Below, piece by piece: positions 53,961 to 61,621 of a DNA stretch of 64,000 bases. Source of the stretch: an uncultured Kordia sp. (GTDB lineage Bacteria > Bacteroidota > Bacteroidia > Flavobacteriales > Flavobacteriaceae); NCBI RefSeq assembly GCF_947489565.1, contig NZ_CANLEA010000001.1, forward strand, positions 62,001 to 126,000. Direction: 5' to 3'. The notes beneath the pieces are model-generated. The model was not told where the DNA came from, searched no databases, and saw only the letters and a program-made list of their open reading frames with translations. The stretch's first letter is position 1. Every line of letters begins with the position of its first letter. Made by a program: the position numbers and the translations under genes.

Positions 53961-54270
53961 AATGTTCTATATGAATTATTTTGTTGGTTTCTTTATGCGA
54001 AGCTTCAAAAATGAGCTTTTTACCTTCTCGTGTTACAGAAATATACCAGTTCTCAAATTCATCATCATACGGAATTGCAATCTGATTATGAGTAGATAAA
54101 TAAGTTAGCTCCGAAATATGCGTTTTTAAGGTGTCTGTATTTTGTCTAACGGTAGTATTAAATAGTGAATTCAATAAAAAAGTTGAAATCATAAACACTA
54201 GTACAATCAATACGGTGGCAACCAAAGTTTCCATCAATGTAGCGGCTTTTATTTTTTTTAGTACAACCAT
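53953..54270 (-). CDS. Minor pseudopilin (GspI/PilV-like)
   Basis: 105 aa. Prepilin site KA/ATLMETLVATVLIV with Glu at +5, the LxETLVA pattern of GspI/PilV proteins. Ala at both -1 and +1. A short globular part (FENWYISVTREGKKLIF) follows. Overlaps its upstream and downstream neighbours by 13 and 8 bp. Confidence 0.78.
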   Translation of the reverse strand: MVVLKKIKAATLMETLVATVLIVLVFMISTFLLNSLFNTTVRQNTDTLKTHISELTYLSTHNQIAIPYDDEFENWYISVTREGKKLIFEASHKETNKIIHIEHYE

Positions 54271-55532
54271 TTCACCACTTTATAATCGAGATTCTCAAAA
54301 GGAAAACCTACGTATTCATCTATCAATTCTGTACTTGAAATTACACCATTATAAATATGATTCTGATATACAGAACCATATTGTTTCGTTATAAATCCGC
54401 TAGTATAGATACTTCCATACACATTTCCTAACAATTCTATCTGTTGTTCACAATACAAAAAACCTTCAAGTGTTGTGTTTTCTTTTAATAGTACTTGCGG
54501 TTCAAATCGATTTTTAGTTTCGTTTTGTAAATAGCAAATAATACCTTTAATACTAGTGTTCTTATCTATAAAAATATGTTTTTTGAGTTCTTGGTTAGAA
54601 GGTACTTCTACATCATCTTTAGCAGTTAAGACAAGTGCGGAAGGATACGCTAACTCACAATTTTTTCCAACACTAATTTGTTTGCTAGTAATGGCTTGAA
54701 ACGTTCCTTTGGTATTGGATTCAATCTCGATTTCTGGTGCAATCAAAATCACATCTTTTAAGCAGCTTGAAGCTGCCACTTTTATTTTTGTATCTGATCG
54801 AACTATAATATTTCCAACAAGCTTTACATCAAAAAGATCCAATTCGCCACGACTAAACACTGTTTTTACAGGTTTTGTAAATGAATTTGTGTAGGTTTTT
54901 CCTTGTTTGAGATTAATGTAAAGATCATCATCAGTTGGGAGCGGCATTTTTTGTAAAAAAGCCAGATGATTTTTTAATTGCTGCGAAAGTTTAGGAAGTG
55001 TTTCGTTACTTTTTAAAATAGTTCCATACACCAATTGACTTCCATAATACGAATTCCCAGAAATGGTTCCTGCTCTAACGCCTCTTGCCGGCAAATACGA
55101 TTTTCCCTGAATTTTGGTATTACCAACGACAATCAAAGGACGATTTGTTTCTTTTAGATACAATGCAGTTCTATCTATATTGGATTGCCAACCACTCACC
55201 AAAGCTAGTCTTTCAAATCCTTTTCCTTTGGTTTCCGTTTGCGCATATACTTTTCCATAGATGCCCCAATAGCTTTTATGAAGTTTGGAAGTTCTATTTT
55301 TTTCTTCTTCTAAGAGATTAAAAACAGTATCTTTTTTTACTGAAAAATTAGTGAGTTCTGCAAATAGAACATGCTCTGTTTGCTGAATGGTTTCTATGAG
55401 TAGATTGGACTTTTTTTCAAATAACGAATGTGAATGGACCAGCACAATAAAAACAGATAGCAATACAGCAATAATGGCCGAAACCATAATAGCAAATTGT
55501 AACGCACCGGCTTTGATTTTGTGAAATTTCAT
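54258..55532 (-). CDS. Large prepilin-like protein (GspK/PilX position) with beta-helix domain
   Basis: 424 aa. Leader and cleavage site KA/GALQF, with Phe instead of Glu at +5, as in GspK, which lacks Glu5. A hydrophobic helix follows (AIMVSAIIAVLLSVFIVLV). The large C-terminal part is not GspK-like: it reads as stacked short strands (VKLVGNIIVRSDTKIKV, GNVYGSIYTSGFITKQYGSV), probably a beta-helix similar to bactofilin or polymer-forming domains. It may cap the pseudopilus. Confidence 0.72.
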   Translation of the reverse strand: MKFHKIKAGALQFAIMVSAIIAVLLSVFIVLVHSHSLFEKKSNLLIETIQQTEHVLFAELTNFSVKKDTVFNLLEEEKNRTSKLHKSYWGIYGKVYAQTETKGKGFERLALVSGWQSNIDRTALYLKETNRPLIVVGNTKIQGKSYLPARGVRAGTISGNSYYGSQLVYGTILKSNETLPKLSQQLKNHLAFLQKMPLPTDDDLYINLKQGKTYTNSFTKPVKTVFSRGELDLFDVKLVGNIIVRSDTKIKVAASSCLKDVILIAPEIEIESNTKGTFQAITSKQISVGKNCELAYPSALVLTAKDDVEVPSNQELKKHIFIDKNTSIKGIICYLQNETKNRFEPQVLLKENTTLEGFLYCEQQIELLGNVYGSIYTSGFITKQYGSVYQNHIYNGVISSTELIDEYVGFPFENLDYKVVKWLY

Positions 55533-55535
55533 ACG

Positions 55536-56009
55536 CTATTTAGATACTGAAATAGTTTTTCGTTTTCCTTTAAAAGATATGGTGATTGACTTTTTATCTC
55601 CTTTCAAAAGTTTTACTTCTTGAATGGTTTTTCCAAGTTTAAAAAGTTGCTGCGTTCCACTAATATCAATGATGTAAATGTTTTCAGAACTTTGCTGTTT
55701 GGAAATTACACCTTTGTATGCAATTGGAGGAAAAACGACTGGATCTTTCTTTATGGTTGAAGCTTTTCTGCCTGTACTACTTGTACGCTTCTGTTGATAC
55801 GGTTTTCCTAAAAAAGGATCACGATGTTCAGTATTAATACGAAAGGTATCCTTTTCAATAGTTTGTTTTGGTGTAAAGCGAATGTCAGTATTTGAAGCAA
55901 GCGCAGGCGAATCGTCTGGACTTAGTTTTGAAAAAATCTGATAGCCAATCGTTCCCCAAATCCCTAGTACAACAGTTAATAAGATATATGTCTTCCTTTT
56001 TTTTTTCAT
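55536..56009 (-). CDS. PilP/GspC-like periplasmic linker protein
   Basis: 157 aa. One N-terminal membrane helix (TYILLTVVLGIWGTIGYQIF), a disordered stretch, then HRDPFLG and a small beta domain (IAYKGVISKQ ... IIDISGTQQLFKLGKTIQEV), which is the HR/PilP layout. Such proteins connect the inner-membrane platform to the secretin. No PDZ domain of the GspC type is present. It shares one base with the lipoprotein gene upstream. Confidence 0.75.
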   Translation of the reverse strand: MKKKRKTYILLTVVLGIWGTIGYQIFSKLSPDDSPALASNTDIRFTPKQTIEKDTFRINTEHRDPFLGKPYQQKRTSSTGRKASTIKKDPVVFPPIAYKGVISKQQSSENIYIIDISGTQQLFKLGKTIQEVKLLKGDKKSITISFKGKRKTISVSK

Positions 56010-56665
56010 TATTCTAATGAAAATGTATTGATTGTATATGGTGTTATAGATTCACTATTTATAGCGCGAACACGCCATTGATAGGTGTTTCCAGCTTCTA
56101 GTTGAACTGAAATCGAATTCTCTGTAACTGTTGAATCTAGTTCTAACTGAAGAATATTTTCAAAATTGGGACGTACAACCTGTACTTGATAACTTTCTGC
56201 ATCTTCCACTGTTTCCCAAGATAGAGTCAATGTTGTAATGTTAAGTGTAGCATTATCAGCTGGAGCAACAAGATTCACAGTATTAGAACTGATATCTGGA
56301 ACTTCAGTAATATTAGCAAATGAATATGTTGTGTAAGGTGTTGCAGAATTACTGTTTTTTGCACGGACACGCCATTGATAAGAATTACCTACTTCTATAT
56401 CTATCGAAATTGAATTTTCAGTAAGAGTAGAATCTAGTTCAAGTTGTAAAATATTCTCAAAATTGGGACGTACAACTTGTACTTGATAGTTTTCTGCATC
56501 TTCTACCGTTTCCCAAGACAACGTTAATGTGGTAATATTAAGTGCAGCGTTATCAGCTGGAGCAACAAGATTCACAGTATTAGAACTGATATCTGGAACT
56601 TCAATAATATCAGAGCAACTTATAAAAAAGAACATAACAAATATGCTGTATATATATTTTTTCAT
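56009..56665 (-). CDS. Lipoprotein with two near-identical Fn3-like repeats
   Basis: 218 aa with lipobox FFISC. Two tandem copies of a 99-residue fibronectin-III-like unit (EVPDISSNTVNLVAPADNA ... LSWETVEDAE ... YQWRVRA) differ at few positions; the DNA copies are exactly 297 bp apart. The high identity points to a recent internal duplication or copy-number change. Probable surface or periplasmic accessory of the secretion system. Confidence 0.82.
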   Translation of the reverse strand: MKKYIYSIFVMFFFISCSDIIEVPDISSNTVNLVAPADNAALNITTLTLSWETVEDAENYQVQVVRPNFENILQLELDSTLTENSISIDIEVGNSYQWRVRAKNSNSATPYTTYSFANITEVPDISSNTVNLVAPADNATLNITTLTLSWETVEDAESYQVQVVRPNFENILQLELDSTVTENSISVQLEAGNTYQWRVRAINSESITPYTINTFSLE

Positions 56666-56671
56666 CTTTTC

Positions 56672-57418
56672 TTATAATTTAAAATAATCGTCTTTTTGAA
56701 CTGCTTTTGAAGCTTTACGATGTGTATTTGGTGGACAACCTTCGGAACCACTGACAATATCAGTAATAACAAGTTTGTGTCTGTTATTTTCTTTCCAACA
56801 AAAACCTGAAGTTTGATACGCAAATACAACACTATTAGAAAGTTCTAGAATTTGTTTTTTTCCATCTAAAAAGACAAGTTGTAAACTAAATTTCTTAGAA
56901 GTGGATTGTACTAAAAAAACTTCTTCCGCCTTCTTTAGTAAACTAATATCACTTGCAGAAAATGCTACAGAAACACTCGTCACCATTTGTGCATCCTCCT
57001 TATTTTCTAAATACGAACGCAACCCTGTATTTTTTGAATTATTCAGCGCTGAGGTAATCGCAACACGATCTACAAATTGTAACAATGCATATTCGGGTTT
57101 TACTTTGACTGAATCTACATACGTAAGTGCTACTTTTTTTGTTTGTTCATTTGCTTTCGCGAAGGCCTTAAAAGTCTGTTTTGAAAACGAAACAGGTTGT
57201 ACGCTCAACTTTATTTCTTTTTTAAAAGTAGGAAGTGCAATGCTCTGATACGAATGCGAAATTACGGTTCCGTTTGACAAACCAATAGAACCTAATTCGA
57301 CATTGATTTCGGTAAGTTTTTGTGCTTTTTGATGTACAGAAATTGTTTTGCAACCAAACACTAAAAAACTAAGAAAAATAAGGGTTATTACTCTACGCAT
57401 ATAGTCAGTTTTATTCAA
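56672..57418 (-). CDS. Lipoprotein at the head of the minus-strand secretion operon
   Basis: 248 aa (start could also be Met7 at 57400). Lipobox LVFGC. No recognised domain; mostly strands, with two Cys near the end (GFCWKENN, SEGCPPNTH) that may form a disulfide. First gene of the minus-strand operon, 34 bp from the shared 14-mer. It might act as pilotin or accessory to the secretin. That role is inferred. Confidence 0.65.
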   Translation of the reverse strand: MNKTDYMRRVITLIFLSFLVFGCKTISVHQKAQKLTEINVELGSIGLSNGTVISHSYQSIALPTFKKEIKLSVQPVSFSKQTFKAFAKANEQTKKVALTYVDSVKVKPEYALLQFVDRVAITSALNNSKNTGLRSYLENKEDAQMVTSVSVAFSASDISLLKKAEEVFLVQSTSKKFSLQLVFLDGKKQILELSNSVVFAYQTSGFCWKENNRHKLVITDIVSGSEGCPPNTHRKASKAVQKDDYFKL

Positions 57419-57451
57419 AGCTAACTAAAGATATCGGGATTGTTGAAAATA

Positions 57452-57465
57452 ATATATAAGCGTCA
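57452..57465. promoter_or_regulatory. Shared 14-mer, putative LytTR site of the minus-strand secretion operon
   Basis: Exact copy of the 14-mer at 46021-46034. In the direction of the operon it reads TGACGCTTATATAT. Confidence 0.5.
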
Positions 57466-57543
57466 TTTTTTATCCAGAAACATAGGTTTTATCTTACATA
57501 AACATAGATTTGTACAATTTTTGCGCTACTAAGTAGCTTTTAC

Positions 57544-57870
57544 TTATACTGCTATTTGAAGTGGCATTTTTAGTTCTTGATTCCGAATCATTTTGGATAA
57601 CAAACGATTTTTTCGAAAACTTACAGGTAAAGTAATATCACCTTTCAAATGCACCAATCGGTATTTTAATTCGTATAATTTTATACACGAAAAGTTGATA
57701 AGATACGAACGATGAATTCGTATAAATCTAGTATTTTCCATGTTTTGTTCGTGATAGCCAATAGGTTTAGAACTAAGCATTTTTGAGCCATCTTGCAAAT
57801 GCAACCAAGTATAACTTTCATTGGCTTCTATATATACAATGTGAGATTTGTGGATGTACGTTCCTGGGAG
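57544..57870 (-). pseudogene. Broken LytTR regulator gene
   Basis: The frame encodes most of a LytTR domain (PGTYIHKSHIVYIEANESY, FIRIHRSYLINFS, LPVSFRKNR), clearly related to the intact copies at 3233 and 60065. The part that should precede it is interrupted by an in-frame TAA at 57871-57873, beyond which similarity continues only weakly (VIVTKN). No ATG is available downstream; the first usable codon is a TTG at 57804 inside the domain. I treat it as inactivated. It lies next to the secretion operon whose promoter has the presumed LytTR site. Confidence 0.72.
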
Positions 57871-57873
57871 TTA

Positions 57874-58087
57874 ATTTTTGGTTACAATTACTTATTCATC
57901 GCTCTTTCTTGAAAATAACGCTTATATTTATTAGGAGGATCAGCGCTGAAATTTAAGAAAGAGAAAATTTTTATAGCTAAAATAATATGATTTGGATTTA
58001 ATTAACATAATAGACATATTATCTAACGACTTGAAAATAAATCAGGTAGATAAGATATGAATAGCGTAAGTGAATATAGATCAGCAA
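57874..58087. other. Gap between broken LytTR gene and insertion sequence
   Basis: AT-rich with no gene. It contains one more ACGCTTAT (57919-57926), which may be part of the lost LytTR promoter, although its orientation is opposite to that in the intact copies. Confidence 0.35.
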
Positions 58088-59660
58088 GTTCGAATTTTCG
58101 AACCCACTGTTTTAGGATTCATATTAGTTTTTGAAGGTATATAATTGACAAAAAAATCTATCTTTGAAATTCATTCTGTGATGCAAATCGCAAATACAAA
58201 ATAATTCTGGTAGAAAGAGTGAAATAATTACGTTCTTTGACGTATTGAGAGATAAAAAAGGTAAAATAAGTATCTATTTTCCAATATAATTACACAGGAA
58301 CCTTACAACAATAGTTTTTGTTGTATTCTAATCGTTCTTTGTTTGATTTACTTAAGACCAGTTTAGCTTTGGCAAGTTTAGGATTTTCATGCACCTCGCT
58401 GGGGGTATAAATTTTATGCTTGTTACAGGGCTTTTCGTCATTGTAATTCTCAACAAAGAAATCGAGTTCTTGATGTATGGTAGTAGAAAGTATCTTTTTG
58501 ATTCTGAAATAATATGATTTCATAATCTTGTAGGGTCCTTCAACGATGGAGTTTGAAAACGTTACGTCTTTCAGCGCAATCTTTTTATTAATCGTAAGCT
58601 GACATTCTTGAATAAACTGATGAATGGTTTTGTTGTTGTTCTCAGTTCCACCATCAACGATAAGGTCAAGGGAACGATCTTTCAGATCAACACCAAACTC
58701 TTTTTTGATGGCTTTCTTTACTGTACCGGTTCTTATACTTGCAGATTTTTGTGTAGAAATGTCATAAGAAATAATCTTACGAGAGAAGTTGTCAACCACG
58801 GTATATATGTAAAAGGTAATATTATCAAATGTCTTGTACTGAGAAATATCCATGTGCCACGTTTCATTGGGACGAGAGGCATCATACGAACCACGTTTAC
58901 GTTTGATCTTTTGTGGTTTTCTAGCTTTTGAAAAGCCAAGTTTACGAACGTACTTGTACCATGTAGACTCAGCCATAGAGATAGCACCGTCACGAACAGC
59001 TTTACCCCAGACCGAACGAATACACCAAATCTTGTACTTAGGATTGTTCATGTAGCGTTTTAAGGTATTAATTTCCAACGAAGAAATTTGATTGGGTCTT
59101 CGTTTAAAGCATTGACCAATAATAGAGGTATTACAATAGGAAGCACGTTCATTGAGCCAAATCATGTACTTATGTTTAGAAATACCAAGAAAACGAAGTA
59201 AGATATGCTTACTGATAGGAAAGTCATCTGAGATATTCTCAAAGGCATTAAGAAAAACATCTTTGTTATTTTTGATAAGTTTCACCAAATTCTCTTTACC
59301 AATCAGATTAATGATAGTTATATAGAGTCGTGCAAATTGCACAAAAGCTTTTCTGCTAAACATTAAACGTTGATCAAGAAATAACTTTGTGTCATCTAAA
59401 GAGCTTTGAATCTTATCAGCGAATTCCCCACCAATATACTTTTGTGGGTCTTCCCTTCTCCAGTAGAAGGATGTACTTCGTGAAATGTCTTTGGTAAATG
59501 AATATGGAAGGACTTGTTCGTGGATGCCAAGAGCATATGATGTTTTGACATCGGAATGATACTTTTTATAAATCTGCATGTTCAAAAGAAATAAAAAAGG
59601 AATAAAAACTAAAATCTCTCAATATGAAAATCGAATCTTCCTCGATTCGAAAATTCGAAC
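58088..59660. mobile_element. Insertion sequence with 15-bp inverted repeats and DDE transposase
   Basis: GTTCGAATTTTCGAA (58088-58102) and its exact complement (59646-59660) bound a 1573-bp element. CAA lies on the outside at both ends (58085-58087 and 59661-59663) and could be a 3-bp target duplication. One minus-strand transposase gene fills most of it. The element is apparently intact. Confidence 0.75.
58290..59585 (-). CDS. DDE transposase with integrase core (IS3/IS481 group)
   Basis: 431 aa. The N-terminal 200 residues or so are helical DNA-binding regions. The rve core runs from about 230: WHMDISQYK (first Asp), LIVDGGTENNN (second Asp) and NSIVEGPYKIMKSYYF (Glu). All catalytic residues are present. 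No frameshift is needed to express it, unlike most IS3 members. Confidence 0.85.
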   Translation of the reverse strand: MNMQIYKKYHSDVKTSYALGIHEQVLPYSFTKDISRSTSFYWRREDPQKYIGGEFADKIQSSLDDTKLFLDQRLMFSRKAFVQFARLYITIINLIGKENLVKLIKNNKDVFLNAFENISDDFPISKHILLRFLGISKHKYMIWLNERASYCNTSIIGQCFKRRPNQISSLEINTLKRYMNNPKYKIWCIRSVWGKAVRDGAISMAESTWYKYVRKLGFSKARKPQKIKRKRGSYDASRPNETWHMDISQYKTFDNITFYIYTVVDNFSRKIISYDISTQKSASIRTGTVKKAIKKEFGVDLKDRSLDLIVDGGTENNNKTIHQFIQECQLTINKKIALKDVTFSNSIVEGPYKIMKSYYFRIKKILSTTIHQELDFFVENYNDEKPCNKHKIYTPSEVHENPKLAKAKLVLSKSNKERLEYNKNYCCKVPV

Positions 59661-59740
59661 CAAAATAAGGAAAAATACTACTGGTTCGATGCCTAAGAAG
59701 GGTCTAAAAAACAGTTAAGTCTCTAAAAATCAAATTAATG

Positions 59741-59772
59741 TGGTTCGATAATTGACTAAAAGGGGGAGCAAA
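59741..59772 (+). repeat. Fragment resembling the tRNA-Asn 3' end, candidate attachment site
   Basis: TGGTTCGA and, 12 bases later, AGGGGGAGCAAA both occur in the tRNA-Asn region (T-arm at 2737-2744, and 2752-2763) in the same order and strand, there 7 bases apart. The 12-base part is exact and G-rich in an AT-rich genome. It may be the right end of an island inserted in the tRNA gene. The rest of 59661-60064 holds the LytTR repeat and a leader. Confidence 0.5.
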
Positions 59773-59918
59773 TAAACACCTCTTGAAACTACAAAATCAT
59801 GATCGAAAATTAGATCAGAAAACAGTCATGATTTTAGATGTCTGTAGAAGAGAATATTGAGCCTTGAAAATTTCATTAACATTTTTTTAACAAGAAATAA
59901 CATCGTTTTTTGGTTAAA

Positions 59919-59950
59919 ATTCGACGCTTATTTGAAAAATTCGACGCTTA
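59919..59950 (+). promoter_or_regulatory. Direct repeat ATTCGACGCTTA, likely LytTR binding site
   Basis: Two copies (59919-59930 and 59939-59950) at a 20-bp period, nearly identical to 3086-3118 and at the same distance from a LytTR gene. Confidence 0.6.
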
Positions 59951-60064
59951 CAAAATAATGTTGCAACGAATAAGAAAGATAGTTTCCTTTAATACACAGA
60001 TACAATACTCAACTGCCAATTTCCCCAACCCATTTAAGAGAGTTATTAACTAAAAACACATTGC

Positions 60065-60466
60065 ATGATGATTCAAAAAAGACAAACCTCAAGGCAGGGC
60101 ATAACTGATCATAGAAAATACATTCGTATCGGTAGTAAGCATCAAGGAGACTACATTGAAAAGACAAACATTTTATATGTAGAAGCTTGTGAGAGCTACT
60201 CATGGCTATATCTTAAAAATGGTTCAAGAATACTTAGCTGTAAAACTATTGGATTTTATGAAGCGCTTTTTTCAACAGAAAATTTTATACGTATTCATCG
60301 TTCGTATTTAATTAATCTTTCCTATTTAAAATTGTATGAACCAAAATATAGAATCATACACCTTAAAGGCGAGATTGTTTTACCAGTAAGTCATCGAAAG
60401 AATCGCTTAATTTCAAAGATGATAAGTAATAAAGAAACAAATACACCATTTAAAATAGCAGTATGA
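60065..60466 (+). CDS. LytTR-domain transcriptional regulator (copy 2)
   Basis: 133 aa, a single LytTR domain (IGSKHQGDYIEKTNILYVEA, FIRIHRSYLINLS, LPVSHRKNRLISK), intact and close to copy 1 in sequence. The leader of about 110 bases and the tandem ACGCTTA site are conserved with copy 1. It is convergent with the PorP gene. It is a likely regulator of the secretion-like operons that carry the same motif. Confidence 0.87.
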   Translation: MMIQKRQTSRQGITDHRKYIRIGSKHQGDYIEKTNILYVEACESYSWLYLKNGSRILSCKTIGFYEALFSTENFIRIHRSYLINLSYLKLYEPKYRIIHLKGEIVLPVSHRKNRLISKMISNKETNTPFKIAV

Positions 60467-60531
60467 TGCTTCTTGTAAAAGTAGGATTAAACAAAAGCAT
60501 GAAGCTTTTTAAAAATAGAAAATCACTCAAT

Positions 60532-60583
60532 AAAAAAAGCTTATTCAATATATTTTTATAAATAGTTTAGGTAAGCTTTTTTT
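60532..60583. terminator. Bidirectional terminator between LytTR copy 2 and PorP
   Basis: AAAAAAAGCTTA and TAAGCTTTTTTT are perfect 12-bp inverted copies 28 bp apart, giving T runs in both directions between convergent genes. Confidence 0.7.
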
Positions 60584-60606
60584 AAATAATTACTAAAAGT
60601 AGTGCA

Positions 60607-61614
60607 TCAATCCTGATAATCAGGACAACCAAAACATCTCTTTTTTTCAGAATCAAACTGATAAGTAAGTGATAGTTCATATACACCGCCAGTTCGACCA
60701 ATTTGAGAAGTATTAAAATCATACGATATTCCAAATCGGAAATTGGTATACTGCAATCCTGTAAATGTGTTTACCGAAGTTAACAAATGACTGTTTCCAC
60801 TATTTTTTCCGGGATTTGTCACTAAAGTAGATCCTACAAAGAAACGCCCAACAGACAATGAAGTTCCCAAATCAAATCGGTTAAAACGACCTTGATGCAT
60901 ATAATTTCCTGTGAGTAATAAACGAGTTTCAAAAGTTAAAAAACTAATATCTATAAAATCAGTAACTAAAAATTCATATCCTGCACTGACGGAGAAAAAT
61001 GTTTCCAAAGGTGAATTTCCACCAAGGGTAAGAGAAATATTTGGTCGGTTTAAATGTTTGGCAGAAACGCCAATCCAAGCATTTTCGGTATTAAATAACA
61101 ATCCCGCAGAAATATCCCAAAAACCAATGGCACCATCACTATCAAAGAAAATTGCATCGATAGACGTAGGACTAATAGTGTTTGTTTGAATATTAATTTG
61201 ATCTTCCAGCAATAATCCTTGGAATCCAATATTTTTCCAACCTCGACCAAATTCCAATCCCGGTCTAAAATACCAGTCTTCTCCAAGTTGTACTTGATAA
61301 GCATAATTTACATTTACTTGTGAAAAAGTATATCCGCTTTGGCTTTCACGCTGATTTAAAAAACTAACACCAACACCACTATTTGCTTCAGCAAACCAAG
61401 TGCTTGCAAAACCATAATTCGTATCGATTCTAAAACCTAAAGCTGGCCATTGCGTTCTGTGTATAATTCCTATATGTGTGGTTTCTAAAAACCCAGCAAA
61501 TCCAGGGTTTAAGGTTTGTGGTACCAAAAAGTATTGTGTAAAAATAGGGTCTTGTGCTTTCATTTGAGGAACAAAGCATAAACCAATAATAAAAAGGCAT
61601 ATTTTTAATTTCAT
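60607..61614 (-). CDS. PorP/SprF family type IX secretion membrane protein
   Basis: 335 aa. It has a signal peptide (ending MKAQ), then DPIFTQYFLVPQTLNPGFAG, the diagnostic opening of the family, and an outer-membrane beta-barrel pattern to the end. SprF proteins are needed for secretion or anchoring of the SprB-like adhesin encoded beside them. It starts 7 bp after the end of the SprB-like gene, the standard pairing. Confidence 0.93.
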   Translation of the reverse strand: MKLKICLFIIGLCFVPQMKAQDPIFTQYFLVPQTLNPGFAGFLETTHIGIIHRTQWPALGFRIDTNYGFASTWFAEANSGVGVSFLNQRESQSGYTFSQVNVNYAYQVQLGEDWYFRPGLEFGRGWKNIGFQGLLLEDQINIQTNTISPTSIDAIFFDSDGAIGFWDISAGLLFNTENAWIGVSAKHLNRPNISLTLGGNSPLETFFSVSAGYEFLVTDFIDISFLTFETRLLLTGNYMHQGRFNRFDLGTSLSVGRFFVGSTLVTNPGKNSGNSHLLTSVNTFTGLQYTNFRFGISYDFNTSQIGRTGGVYELSLTYQFDSEKKRCFGCPDYQD

Positions 61615-61621
61615 ACTGTAA

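Noticed and set aside
58731-58993. Alternative frames inside the insertion sequence as InsA-like second gene
   Set aside because: The single 431-aa frame has all domains; the others are out-of-frame shadows.
3086-60000. ACGCTTAT repeats as part of a CRISPR array
   Set aside because: There are only pairs, 20 bp apart, with no spacers and no cas genes in the window.
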